A DNA stretch of 64,000 bases from the NCBI GenBank assembly GCA_013368315.1, contig JAACJM010000049.1:186001-250000 (forward strand). The letters are read 5' to 3'. Source of the DNA: Tetrapyrgos nigripes (taxonomy: Eukaryota > Basidiomycota > Agaricomycetes > Agaricales > Campanellaceae). Position numbers and translations under genes: made by a program. Shown one piece after another: positions 31,476 to 42,342 of the stretch. The first letter of the stretch is position 1; every line of letters begins with the position of its first letter. The notes below the pieces were generated by a model, which was not told the origin of the DNA, did no database searches, and saw only the letters and a program-made list of their open reading frames with translations.

Positions 31476-34400
31476 ATGCTCAAGGAGATGCGCTCGATTT
31501 ACACTGCTCCGCCTCATCAAGATGATCAAATCCGCATCTTCGACGCTGATGCTCCATTGAATCACCGGGCTCGAGACGCTACATCAGTTGCGCTTGAGTT
31601 CCGGGAAGATGGTATCTCATCGAAGGACGGTAAGAGCTCAATTTTGCTGTGTACTTCCTGTCACGAGCCCTTATATTAATAAACCCCAATTTCAAGGTGA
31701 TACCCCTCCTTCCTTTATGACACGTCGCTCAATCCTTGCCCGTGGCGGCATTGACGCAGTAAGGGCCTTGACACCACCCTTTGAATTAAAGCATCTAATG
31801 TAATTATAGGGCTCGACGGCTCCTGCACACAATCAAAACGGCCCATCCTCGAATTCAAATAACCGTCCTTCTCAAGGTTCTCCAAGCAACACTGATAGCA
31901 AAGGAAACGCTGCTGGTGGCGGTAGTAATTCACAGTCAGAGAACAACCAGGTATGGATATCCGATACGCTTCCAGTGTTAGTCAAATCTTACTATACTTA
32001 TTTACATTCAGGCACCTCAGGCTTCAAATGGACAAGATCACTCTACTCCCTCTGTAAATGCCGATGGAAATGGTGCTAGTGGGAAATCGCCCTCATCTCC
32101 TGCCAGTGGCAATCAACAGGTGTGTCTCGCTCTATAAGAAATTCCAATTTATTGATCTCCTGCTAGCCATCTGCCAAAACTCAGGGAAACTCTAACGTAC
32201 CCTCGCAAAGTGGCAAATCTGCTGTTAATGGCGATAATCATCCACCTGCTTCCGGTGTTCAAGTACGCAATCTTTGCTATTGACAAGTCATAAATCTGAA
32301 GATTTATTAGCCTCAGACTTCAGATAATAACAATAATCATGGAAGTTCGAACAGCAATTCCAATGGTCAGAATGCTCAGAGTAACGCTGGCCCTGGTTCT
32401 GGAAATCCCGCTGCCAACAAGAATACTCCTGGTAAAAATTATCAATTATTCTTTCACTCCGTTTTGATACTAATGCTAATCTACACCTCAGATAACCAAC
32501 ACTCTTCTACTGCGAATGACGTTCAGGCTCCTAAAGGACAAGATCACTCTACTCCCTCTGGGAATGCCAATGGAAATGGTGCTGGTGGAAAATCGCCTTC
32601 ACCACCCGCCAGTGGCAATCAACAGGTATGTCTAGCGCTCTATAAGAAATTCCAATTTATTGATCTCCTGCTAGCCATCTGACCAAACCCAGGGAAACTC
32701 TAACGTATCCCCGCAGAGTGGTAAATCTGCTGCTAATGGCGACAGTCCACCTGCGTCCGGTGTTCAAGTACGTGATTTTTGCTATTGATAAGCCAATGTC
32801 ATAAATCTCAAAATTTACTATGTCAGACTTCTGATAATCAAAACAATAATCATGGAAGTTCGAACAGCAATTCTAACGGTCAGAATACTCAGAGTAACGC
32901 TGGCCCTGGCTCTGGAAATCCCGCTGCCAGCAAGAATAATCCTGGTAAAAATCACCAATTATTCTTTCACTCCGTTTTGATACTAATACACCTCAGATAA
33001 CCAACACTCTTCTACTGCGAATGACGTTCAGGATCCTAATGGACAAGATCACTCTACTCCCTCTGGGAATGCCAATGGAAATGGTGCTGGTGGGAAATCG
33101 CCTTCACCACCTGGCAGTGGCAATCAACAGGTATGTCTAGCACTCTATAAAAAATTCCAATTTATTGATCTCCTGTCAGCCATCTGGCCAAACCAAGGGA
33201 AACTCCAACGTATCCTCGCAAAGTGGCAAATCTGCTGCTAATGGCGATAATCGTCCACCTGGTTCCGGCGTTCAAGTACGTGATTTTTGCGATGGATAAG
33301 TCAATGTCATAAATCTCAAAACTTACTATGTTCAGACTTCTGATAATCATGGAGGTTCGAACGGCAGTTCCAACGGTCAGAATGCTCAGAGTAATTCTGG
33401 CCCTGGCTCTGGAAATCCTGTTGCCAACAAGAATAGTCCTGGTAAAAAATCATCAATTATTCTTTCGCTCCGTTTTGATATTAATGATAATTTACTCCCA
33501 CAGATAACCAACACCCTTCTACTGCAAATGGCGCCAATACCCCTGGAGCAGCTCAGAAATCTGATGATAGTCAAGGGAATGGAATCCTTTCTGGTATTCT
33601 TGGTGGAAACGGGAATTCTGGAGGCGGAAAGAGTAAGGATATCACTTCAGGTGCTCAAGTGCGTGATTTGTGCTCTTAATAACTCAATGCCTTCAATCTC
33701 AAAACTTACTATGTTCAGACTTCTGATAATCATGGAGGCTCGAACGGCAATTCCAACGATCAGAATGCTCAGAGTAACTCTGGCCCCGGCTCTGGAAGTC
33801 CTGTTGCCAACAAGAATAATCCTGGTAAAAATCATCAATTATTCTTTCGCTCTTTTTTGATGTTAATAGTAATTTACTCCCGCAGATAACCAACACCCTT
33901 CTACTGCGAATGGCCCTAATATCTCTGGAGCAGCTCAGAAATCCAATGATAAAGGGAATGGGATTGTTTCTGGTATTCTTGGTGGAAACTCGGGGAGCCC
34001 TTCCAACTCCAAGTCAAATAAGGGCCCTCAGGGAATTGGTTCTGGCCAACCAAAGTCTGCATCTGCACCTGCATCTCATGGGCCGATCTCTCAACCTCCC
34101 AGTGCTAGTGGGAAAGATTCCGGAAAGGATGGAAATAATGGTGGTGGTGGCGGCGGTGGAATTCTATCTGGTATTTTTGGTGGAAACTCGGGGAACCCTT
34201 CCAACTCCAAGTCAAATAAGGGCCCTCAAGGAATTGGAGGAGTTGGAGGAAAAGGCTCTGGTCCTCTTTCTGGTATAATTCCTGGTGGTGGTGGTGATTC
34301 CCATAAAAATCCGAGTCAAACACAGAATCACGGCGGCAAAGATAAGGGCCTTGGAGGAATAGTTCAGGGTGTGGGAGATGTTATTCATGATGTTGGAAAC

Positions 34401-36574
34401 AGTGTTGGGAAAGTAGCGCAGGGTGTGGGAGATGTTATTCATGATGTTGGAAACGGTGTTGGGAAAGTAGCGCAGGGCATTGGGAAAGCAGCGCAAAGTA
34501 TTGGACAAGGACTTGGATCAGATGGTCATAATAATCATGGTAGTGGAGGAGGAGGATCTGGAGGAGGGATACCTGGAATACCTGGAATACCTAGTCTGCC
34601 TATTGGTGGCGGTGGTAGTGGTGGTGGTGGTTCAACTTCTCAGGCTGGTGGAAAGGGAGGTGCAGGAGGTGGTAATGGTGGAGGTAATAATGGCGGAAAC
34701 CCTGATGGATCTGGATCTCCTCAAAATCCTGGTCCTAGCAATGGTCAGGGAGGTGCAGGAGATGGTAATGGTGGGGGTAATAATGATGGAAACCATGATG
34801 GATCCGGATTTCCTCAAAATCCTGGTCCTAGCAATGGTCAGGGAGGTGCAGGAGGTGGTAATGATGGAGATAATAATGGCGGAAACCATAATGGATCCGG
34901 ATCTCCTCAAAATCCTAGTCCTAGCAATGGACCACCACCACAACATCCTGAATCTGGTGGAAATTCTGGGAATAATCCAGGAAAAGGAGGACCTCCAGAT
35001 ACACATCCCCCTCCCCCTCCTAATACTGGTGGTAGTCACAATCCACCTCAACCTCAACCTCCTCCCCCTCCTGAATCTGCACCTGTCCCCCCTCCTAATA
35101 CTGGTGGTAGTCACAATCCACCTCAACCTCAACCTCCTCCCCCTCCTGAATCTGCACCTGTCCCCCCTCCTAATACTGGTGGTAGTCACAATCCACCTCA
35201 ACCTCAACCTCCTCCCCCTCCTGAATCTGCACCTGTCCCCCCTCCTAATACTGGTAGTGGTGGTAATCAACCTCCTCCTAGCAACAATAACGGATCCAAC
35301 GGCGGTGCAGCTGGAGGTGGTCAAGAATCAAATCCAAACGGCGGTACTATCATTCCACTATCTACCAGTTCTGCGCAGATACGGTGAGTGCTCATTGCCT
35401 GCTGAATTATGATTCAATTGTCAAGCTTTTTTGACCTGACTTGTAAAAATTAGCAATGCAATCACTTCTTCAACGCCGAGTGAGACTTTGACCACAGAAA
35501 TAATCTCATATACGACTAGCACGCCGGTCCTTACTACGACCATCACTACAAGTACCAATGGTAGAAACACTACTCGCATATCGACCTCATTCAGCTCTTT
35601 TGTCACCACTTCTGCGATTATCACGCCAGTTTCTGCGCCAACAAGTTCTGGGAATTTGAATAGGTGAGCCAGCTTCCCTGAAAATTTCGTTCATTTTCCC
35701 TGAATTAAATCGGACTAGTGGAAGCCATTCTTCATCGAATGCAGCTATGATCGGGGGTATAGTTGGAGGGATATCATTCCTTATTCTACTGGGAACCTTT
35801 CTCTGCTTCTGGCACCGTCGCAGACAGCAAGCTGCTACCAGGCCACAAACTATCTTTTCCAAACAATATTCCCACTCGGAAAAGGACATCGAAGCTAATC
35901 CCGTTTATACGTCTGAAAAACCGGTACCGGATTCACCGCACAGCACACCTACGCCATCTATCACTGATTTTGACTCTGATCAGTCTTCGGTCAGAAGTGC
36001 AGTGAGTGGGAATCTCTTCCAAAGATTTTCTGCTCTACTCGCTTCGACTCGAACGATCAAGAGGACTGCTACATTCAGGGAACTTGGAGGGAGTCCCTCT
36101 TCAGCGATCACACCTCCGAGACCCTCATCTAGTCGACCGCCGTCTACACCATCTAGTGTTGCGGAATCGCGTATTTCTAGCTTGGTTCTGCCGCGCACAC
36201 GCGATTCTTCAACCTCATCTTCATCTTCGTTGAGTTATATGTCAACTCCCGCAGCTAGTACTATTCGCTGTTCAATCGCAGAGTCAGCATTTGAAATAGT
36301 CAATCCTTTCGCTGATCCTGTCGATCACGGTGGTACCGGTGACCTGGATTCCAGTGCAGTTACTGTCGAAAATGGTGTCAACAATTCGAACCCATTCGCA
36401 GATCCTGTACCAGAGGACTCTCAAACCACTGCAGACGGCAAAAATTTGCCCTCTCGTTTGTCAAGCTCAACGTCTGTTGCTGGAGAGTTTGAAGTGAGTC
36501 TTTATCATTTTGTTCTACTCGGACTCCGGAGACTGATTTTTATTCGGAATTTGCAGCATGGCCTGGCTGTTTGA
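31476..36574 (+). CDS. Giant low-complexity single-span membrane protein with amplified exon cassettes
   Basis: Eighteen exons can be joined with every phase consistent (1354 residues): 31476-31629, 31697-31758, 31810-31950, 32012-32119, 32185-32262, 32317-32431, 32492-32625, 32693-32767, 32827-32944, 32997-33130, 33198-33275, 33336-33441, 33504-33658, 33719-33824, 33886-35383, 35454-35663, 35719-36493, 36557-36574. Exons 4-14 are repeats of three modules rich in Ser, Asn, Gly and Gln. The long exon adds Gly-rich segments, two copies of GVGDVIHDVGN(S/G)VGKVAQ, three Asn/Gly repeats and three 25-residue Pro-rich repeats. A Thr/Ser-rich stalk follows, then a membrane span (MIGGIVGGISFLILLGTFLCF) with a basic stop-transfer (HRRRQQ). 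The cytoplasmic tail has two NPFADPV motifs; NPF is the ligand of EH domains in endocytosis (established). This looks like a cell-wall-spanning sensor or adhesin (inference). The N-terminus is uncertain: no signal peptide joins in phase. Confidence 0.8.
32012..33885 (+). repeat. Tandem three-exon cassette array inside the giant gene
   Basis: The modules are A (NQHSSTAND...SGNQQ), B (GNSNV...SGVQ) and C (TSDN...NKN.P). Order: A1 32012-32119, B1 32185-32262, C1 32317-32431, A2 32492-32625, B2 32693-32767, C2 32827-32944, A3 32997-33130, B3 33198-33275, C3 33336-33441, A4 33504-33658, C4 33719-33824, then an A-like start at 33886. The period is 505-507 nt for the middle copies. Introns are copied too: for example the string ATAAGAAATTCCAATTTATT recurs within the A/B introns. 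A enters at phase 1 and C leaves at phase 1, so whole A-B-C cassettes can be added without changing frame. A4 lacks a separate B but ends like B (TSGAQ). Confidence 0.9.
35013..35237 (+). repeat. Three 75-bp coding repeats, Pro-rich
   Basis: Units 35013-35087, 35088-35162 and 35163-35237 are identical or nearly so and encode PPPNTGGSHNPPQPQPPPPP followed by ESAPV. They lie within the long exon of the giant membrane protein. Near identity at the DNA level points to recent slippage or unequal exchange. Confidence 0.9.
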
Positions 36575-36776
36575 AGGACAATTTTTGATTTATATGAATA
36601 TTTATCTGCGTGTTTGTTTGTAGCCAGTGTAGGACATTTTGTTTTGTAGCATATACCTCTATATACCTGCTACTGGGAATTCGACGACTTGCAATTGATT
36701 TGGGGTGGAGCGGCAAAGGAGCGGCAGAGCTCGATTTGGCCCAGCCGATGCCAAACTTTTCGTATACGGTAACCTC

Positions 36777-36784
36777 TGACGTCA
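36777..36784. promoter_or_regulatory. CRE-like palindrome TGACGTCA
   Basis: A perfect TGACGTCA stands 81 bases before the start codon at 36865. This is the consensus for ATF/CREB-type bZIP factors in fungi. Its use here is inferred from position only. Confidence 0.4.
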
Positions 36785-36864
36785 GTCAATTTAGTCCCAA
36801 ATCGTTAAGACTGCCCCGACTCGAGCTTTTCAACTTCCACATCCATTACCACCGCGTCAACAAA

Positions 36865-37305
36865 ATGATTCCTCGCAGAACGATTCAAGCTATCTCTCGC
36901 TCTCGCGCCTATCCTCGTCCTATCCACACCTCCTCCGTCCTCCGTAAACCCGAAACCAAAGTCAACTCAGACAGCTACCAGAAGGAGGATCTCGGGGCCA
37001 GCAATTTAGACTCTTCTTCCGATATGATATCCTCCACCAAACAGGTTCACAGAGTGGATCCTACGTCGGACAAAGTCCATACAGCTAATGGGCCCGCTAC
37101 TGGGCAATGGAGTCGTGCTGGAGCTCAGACCGAGGAGTATAGACACGTCGAGAGGCCAGACGGGTCGCCGTATAAAGAACCCGGGAAGGAAGAGAGGTAT
37201 GGCGGGAGGGAGCCATACGCGAGTGAAAAGGGCAAGAAAACTAGTCGTCCTGGGGAAGGGCCGGAGGGGGAGTCGGCCGGTGGAAGGAAGCCAGAGGGGA
37301 GGTGA
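36865..37305 (+). CDS. Small putative mitochondrial protein, paralogue A
   Basis: A single exon of 146 residues with ATG at 36865 in good context (CAAAATG). The first 35 residues (MIPRRTIQAISRSRAYPRPI, then HTSSVLRK) are rich in Arg, Ser and Ala with no acidic residues and look like a mitochondrial targeting sequence. The rest is hydrophilic and charged: TGQWSRAGAQTEEYRHVE, YKEPGKEERYGGREPY, KKTSRPGEGPEGES and a terminal GGRKPEGR. The block WSRAG...YGGR...TSRP..GP...GRKPEGR is shared with the gene at 46981-47389 on the other strand. No enzyme motif is visible. It could be a small matrix or intermembrane-space protein; function unknown. Confidence 0.72.
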   Translation: MIPRRTIQAISRSRAYPRPIHTSSVLRKPETKVNSDSYQKEDLGASNLDSSSDMISSTKQVHRVDPTSDKVHTANGPATGQWSRAGAQTEEYRHVERPDGSPYKEPGKEERYGGREPYASEKGKKTSRPGEGPEGESAGGRKPEGR

Positions 37306-37762
37306 AACATGTCGAGGTGGTGCGTATTCTCTCACATTGGTCTACTAAAAACATTCTCATACGTTGCCTAGATCAAACACGAACATTTTGAAGCTGTCTG
37401 CTAGCAGTTGTACATTATAATCGTCATCATATTATCTCGTTTGTAAACCAACCAGTGTCAATCAATACATTCTTGCACTCTTGCGTTTCAAAGCTGCGAT
37501 GATGACAGTCTCGAGGTCAAACTTTACAAGGCGGCTCAAGTCTGGACATATTCGCTGCGGACCGAGAGGCCCAATATATGCGTCGTTCCATTGCCTTTCA
37601 CCAGCACAATCTTGAACGAGACGTTTGTCCCAGGGTTCGAGTTCGCAAACACTTCATGGGCTTGAGCGGACGCATACATGTTTTTCATGAGCACCATAAA
37701 TTCCCTCCAGCCCTTTCTGTCGCATCATCATGGTTACCTTAAAACGCGATCTTCTACCTATC
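37306..37762. other. Intergenic region before the tRNA
   Basis: Holds the 3' end of the preceding gene. No further gene, repeat or strong motif was seen. Confidence 0.4.
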
Positions 37763-37847
37763 GCCCGCCTAGCTCAATCGGATAGAGCGTCAGACTCTTA
37801 CATAAGGCGGGATCTGAAGGCTGCGAGTTCGACCCTCGCGGTGGGCT
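37763..37847 (+). tRNA. tRNA-Lys(CUU) with an 11-nt intron
   Basis: The acceptor stem is GCCCGCC paired with GGTGGGC. The D arm (GCTC...GAGC) and T arm (GCGAGTTCGACCCTCGC) are canonical. The anticodon stem is TCAGA/TCTGA and the loop reads C-T-CTT-A, then an intron CATAAGGCGGG, then A. The intron sits after position 37, the usual place for eukaryotic tRNA introns. CTT is the anticodon, decoding AAG. Box A (TAGCTCAATCGG) and box B (GAGTTCGACCC) promoters are internal. Discriminator T. Confidence 0.93.
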
Positions 37848-40118
37848 ATAAGATTTGATAGTTCTCTTTTTTGGTGGGTGGTCGTGTAGGACCTCTTTTA
37901 TATACATGCCCAATATCTCGGATTGTGCTACTACTTTCTATCCTTCTTAACCATAGCTCGCTCCTTCATAACTACGTTCTTCTCAGCAACTCATCTGTTT
38001 TTTTCTCTTGTCATAGGTGTAGATTGTAGATTACACCGCTCCGGAAAAGGGTTCCACACAAGTGCAGGTACTTTCTGTGGTCCCAACAAGGAACAGCAGG
38101 TACTCGGTAGCCGCCGTGGGGGCAAGCTCCAGGGTCAAGCCCCGGGTAGACCATCCACATTAGCATACCGGATGATGCAAAGTAAACTACGAAATTAATC
38201 TTCTTCATCAGAATCATCATCCGACTCTCTAATTTCCCTAAGGTGTATCTCCCAGAGTACACATATTGGGCGCAGAATATATACTGTAGTAACTTTGTAA
38301 GTAGGAACAACAACAAATAATATTAATAGATTGATGTTTTAAATGTAATTTACAAGAATTTAATCGACCTGGTGAGTGAACTAGAAGCTTCTTTCTCCTC
38401 TTGTCCTCTTGCCCTCTGCCTCCATGGCCCATGCACAGGATCTCCAGACTGTAAGCCATGCATTACTAATCATCATATATTTGCGTCATCGGCCAAACCC
38501 TGCTCACTCTTTTTCTTTTTGCTCAAGTCTTTGGCCCTCTCTCTCCTTATTTTTCATGACTGGTTCTCCCTTCAAATATTCTTTCATTATCCTTTATGCT
38601 ACTTATGACTTACCTTACTGTCTGATGTCACCTGTTATTCTCTCTCCCCTTGTCATTATGTTTCTCGTCATCATCTCTTCCTTTCTCCTGCCTTCCAAGG
38701 TTTTTTCTGTTTATTCAAGTTTATTCCATGAGCCCAATATCTTTATTCATTTAATCTTACTGTTATCTCTCTTCTGAGTTGCTCTATTTCTCTGCCCATT
38801 GGTTGCTTCTCATGCCTTTATCAGACATTATACTCCCATCTAGAACACATTGCTTGGCTTGATGCCTCTTATAGCCATTGCATGCTGTACACCACCTATT
38901 CATGCTTAAACCCTTATTGCCTCCATGGCCAAACACTTACAGTCAATTTCTTTTCTGCATTTTTATCAGCTTCACTCAGTAGAACTGTGATCCTGCAATC
39001 ATTTCTCTTTAATACTTTTTGTGTTTACTGTTTATTTCAATTTTCCCTCTGGAATTGCTTATTATGTTTTTAATTCTTGTCAATTTCAATCTATTTTGAC
39101 TTTCTAGCTACCCTCTCTTTAACTTGCATCCTACATCTCTGTGTCTTTTACCTTTGTCCTTCTTTGTGTCCTCTCTCAGCCTTAGGGCTGTCTGGAAATT
39201 CTTTTCATACCACCTCATGACAGCTTTCTTCATTTATTTGTCTTGGGAAAAGACTCCAGTGCTGCCAGTTTTTAATTCCCTTTACCTAATCATCAGTTCT
39301 ATATGTCCATGCAAGAGCCTCCTGATGTCTGCTTTATATCCCTTCACCTTTGTTCATTCTCTTATTCATTTCTATACTTTCCTGGGTTTCAATTCTCACT
39401 CGACTTCCCAACATCCATCCTCTCCTCAATCTTATTTTATTTTATTTACCTCCATAGCCTTTCCAGTCTCCTTCAAATCTTAGTCACCTCTGGCCACCTC
39501 TGGATATTCTTCTTTTCCATGACCTCCAAGTGCCCACTTCTTATTCACTTCTTTACTCTCCTGATAATCTTCTTACATTGCACTTATTGTTCATTTTTCT
39601 TTGTGTTGCTTTACATGTCCACTCCAATTTACTTCTTCTACACTTCTGGGAAGATTACTGTTCCATGCCATTCCATGTGAGTCTTTTGAGCGCATACTGC
39701 TCTCTACACTCTTGATATCTTCAAATGCTCTGTGCATTTTTCTTCATAGTGGTTTTATTGCTCACACTCTCTCCTCATGTTACCTCTTGTAAGTGGGCCA
39801 GTTCCCACTTCTTCAATGCTCTGTGCAATCACTCCATGCATGGACTCATGTTTTCTTCAAATGCTCCATGTGTTCTTTATATTGGCCTCATTGTTCATGT
39901 TCTTCCTTCATGCTTTGTCCACTTTCTTCCTTCATGCTTTGTCCACTTTCTTCCTTCATGCTTTGTCCACTTTCTTCCTTCATGCTTTGTCCACTTTCTT
40001 CCTTCATGCTTTGTCCACTTTCTTCCTTCATGCTTTGTCCACTTTCTTCCTTCATACTTTGTGTGCTATCCCATGTTCTGTGCATGTGCTCTGTGTGTTT
40101 GCTCTGTGCAGTGTGGCT
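37848..40118. other. CpG-poor, pyrimidine-rich region without genes
   Basis: From about 38350 to 40120 the plus strand is dominated by C and T, with many TTCTT, CTTTCT and CATG strings and very few CG dinucleotides. Frames over 100 codons exist on the plus strand (for example 38409-38777 and 39124-39483) but encode only strings of Leu, Phe, Ser and Tyr without domains and look like by-products of composition. The pattern differs sharply from the flanking genes and suggests old repeat DNA that lost methylated CpG. A short G/C-rich segment at 38040-38150 is an island within it. Confidence 0.6.
39900..40063. repeat. 24-bp minisatellite
   Basis: Six perfect tandem copies of a 24-nt unit (TTCTTCCTTCATGCTTTGTC + CACT) run from 39900 to 40043, followed by a seventh diverged copy to 40063. 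The unit length is a multiple of three, so all frames stay open; this explains the spurious repetitive frames on both strands here. The upstream flank (TTTTCTTCAAATGCTCCATG) has diverged versions of the same motif, hinting at an older and longer array. Confidence 0.92.
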
Positions 40119-41178
40119 CCATGCTAGGGTATGGAAAGTCCAGCTCAGTCCAGTTCAGCACAGAATTTTTTGAACACTGAACCAGACCTTGTGTCCAGTC
40201 CAGAGATTCTCTGAACTTCAGACTGGACTTCATGTCCACTGAACTTTGATCCAGTTCAAGTCCAAGTAAGGTTTGGATGCACCTGAACTCTTTTTGTCTC
40301 CAAGATAGTCAAATGAATTTCTCTTATCAAGGTAGCAACAAGTTGAGTAGTTATCTGTATGCAAAATAAAACTTCAAGGCCCATTGATGACAAAAGACTG
40401 GCCAAAGCACAGAAAAGGGAAGTATACAGAAACTACTCCACAATCCAGCTTGGAGAGGGATGTTTCTGCATCCATTACATGCCTGATGTCATGATGTCTA
40501 TATTTGGTACTATTTATTTCTTCTTATCTCTGTATCCTCGGATCTTTACACCATTTGACTCTTGTTCCACAAGCTACGCACCGGACCTTTCATTTCTACG
40601 ATACAGCTTTGATACAGCTTCTTGACAGCTTCCTTTACAGCTTCCTTTACAGCTTTCTTTACAGCTTTACTTTTACATATATAAACCCTGCCCTGACACC
40701 TGGTTCCCCATCTTGACCTCTTCGTCGTTGGGACCAGGTGTGTATTCCCCTTTTGATTACTTCTTTCACCTTTACTGATGGGCACTGTAGTTCCAGTACT
40801 TACTGCTGTCTGTTAGTCAAGTCGAGCCTGTAGCTCCTCGTTATCGCTATCTAAGTGCTCACCTCTTTGTGACACCTGAGTGCTCTACTAAAATAGAATG
40901 TAATTGCATAGACATGAATACAGAGTGTGTATGCAATGTGAGTGATCATCAAACATCAAAAAATCAAGTCCTGGGGACCAAATTCCTGTTAGAAATACAT
41001 TACGAGTTCAGTGCATTCAGACATGTCCAGTAAATTTCAGAATTTGCTGGACCACAGACTGAACCTGTGGTCTGATCCACAAAATTCTTGGACTTTGAAC
41101 CAGACTTTTGGTCCAATCCAGTAAAGTTCAGTTCAGACCAAAGTCTAGGACTGAACTTTCCTCACCCTACTCCATGCC
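40119..41178. mobile_element. Element with inverted-repeat ends and subterminal GTCCAG/TTCAG motifs
   Basis: The left end (about 40119) reads CCATGC, TAGGGTATGGAAAGTCCAGC, TCAGTCC. In reverse complement the right end (to about 41178) reads GCATGGAGTAGGGTGAGGAA, AGTTCAGTCC. Both shoulders (40135-40290 and 41020-41165) are crowded with GTCCAG, CAGTTCAG and CTGGAC motifs in opposite orientation, as in subterminal repeats of DNA transposons. Inside, a TATATAAACCC box (about 40676-40687) follows short repeats of TTCCTTTACAGC (40628-40665), which could be part of a separate solo LTR. No transposase is seen. Call: non-autonomous DNA transposon, moderate support. Confidence 0.5.
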
Positions 41179-41742
41179 AGGACCCCAGGGCTGTCTGCTT
41201 TCTCTCAATTCTCACTCAACTTTTGACATCCATCTAACCCTCTGTCCAATTTTACCTCCTTACCCTATCCAGTTTCATTTGAATTTTATTGCAGGTGATG
41301 CCACTGACAATGTGTGTGTGTTGTCTGAGTTGCGACTGACAATTTGCACACATTGTAGGTGGCACCACTGTGTTTGCCTATCCTTCTTGAGCTCCCTGAC
41401 AGCGACGGCTAATGACAGGAGTCAATTAATTCTGTTTCAATTCTGTTTCAGTTCCTTGGAAGCAAAAACCAGAATTGGTAATTGGGCATGACAATTTCCA
41501 CAATCAACAATTGAGAAGCAGGAGCTAGCTACATACCAGCAAAAGATACTCTACTCATTGAGTTGTTCATTAGTACAAGTCCTTATACTGCATCACATTG
41601 GAAAGAAGAAACAGATTACTTTTGAAGGCATGTTCAAGGCTATTTTATTCGCGGTAAAGAAAAATGAACAAAGTCTGAACAATAGCTTGCACACCCTGCT
41701 CCTAAAAACAATCAAAAAGCAAGCAACCTTGTTGACATTACA

Positions 41743-41826
41743 TTCCGGTACAGGGAATTGAACCCTGGGCTATCGCGCATCCTTGCTTATGAGAGGCGAT
41801 AATGTTAGCCACTACACCATGCCGGA
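41743..41826 (-). tRNA. tRNA-Glu(CUC) with a 12-nt intron
   Basis: On the minus strand the acceptor stem is TCCGGCA with TACCGGA, leaving one C/A mismatch. The D arm GTGTAGTGGCTAACA is typical of fungal tRNA-Glu, the anticodon stem is ATCGC/GCGAT and the loop C-T-CTC-A is followed by the intron TAAGCAAGGATG and then C. The T arm is CAGGGTTCAATTCCCTG. CTC decodes GAG. The intron lies after position 37. The single mismatch deserves a check, but the rest is canonical. Confidence 0.92.
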
Positions 41827-42342
41827 GTACAATTAGAGACGCAAAACCGTTCTGTTCTCGAGCTATAGTATATCTAACGACAACGTAGTCTTGTGGTTTA
41901 TCTCGCAGGGTGGGCAACGCTGCCAAGTTATTATGTAATCACGTTCGGCAATCCCAAGGCACAAGCATTTCTCAACTCGAAACAGTACTTATTGAGTGGC
42001 CAGAACGGCAGCCCAAAGATTGACGCCGAAGTGGCTGTGCAGCCGCGGAATTCGACTTGGAGCCTTCTTGCAAATTCTGCTTCATTTTTCACCGAGATTT
42101 TTGGAATACAGATTCATATAGACTGCTACTAATGGGTAGTCAAATAATATATGTAATGTTCTGCTTGAATAGTAGTCCAAATATGGGGAAACTGACTGTG
42201 TGAGTATTTGATGATTATGTCATAACTATGCAGTGCTGCCCGCGCCTATAGGTTTGCACTAGACTACATACATCACACGAAGAGTGTCAAGATGTATCGT
42301 CAGTCTGGATACTCGAGACTAACGTCAACGTGAGTCTACTGT
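41827..42342. other. Intergenic region with an unassigned 79-codon frame
   Basis: A frame at 41893-42132 (plus) reads through LPSYYVITFGNPKAQAFLNS but starts next to no promoter-like sequence and matches no family I know. It may be a gene remnant. The rest is downstream of the minus-strand SDR gene. Confidence 0.3.

Noticed and set aside
31800..33900. CRISPR-like regular spacing of repeats
   Set aside because: The units are exons and introns of about 500 nt in a eukaryotic gene, not short repeats with unique spacers.
34480..35412. 310-codon plus frame and 230-codon minus frame over the Gly/Pro-rich exon
   Set aside because: They arise from repeats whose unit length is divisible by three. 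The frame used here is the one that joins all flanking exons and the membrane span.
38350..39800. Possible multi-span membrane gene in Leu/Phe/Ser-rich frames
   Set aside because: All three plus frames look alike because the DNA is pyrimidine-rich. There are no splice signals or family motifs.
39725..40180. Repetitive Leu-Pro-Ser-Cys-Phe-Val-His peptide frame
   Set aside because: It is the plus-strand reading of the 24-bp minisatellite, without start context, promoter or domain.
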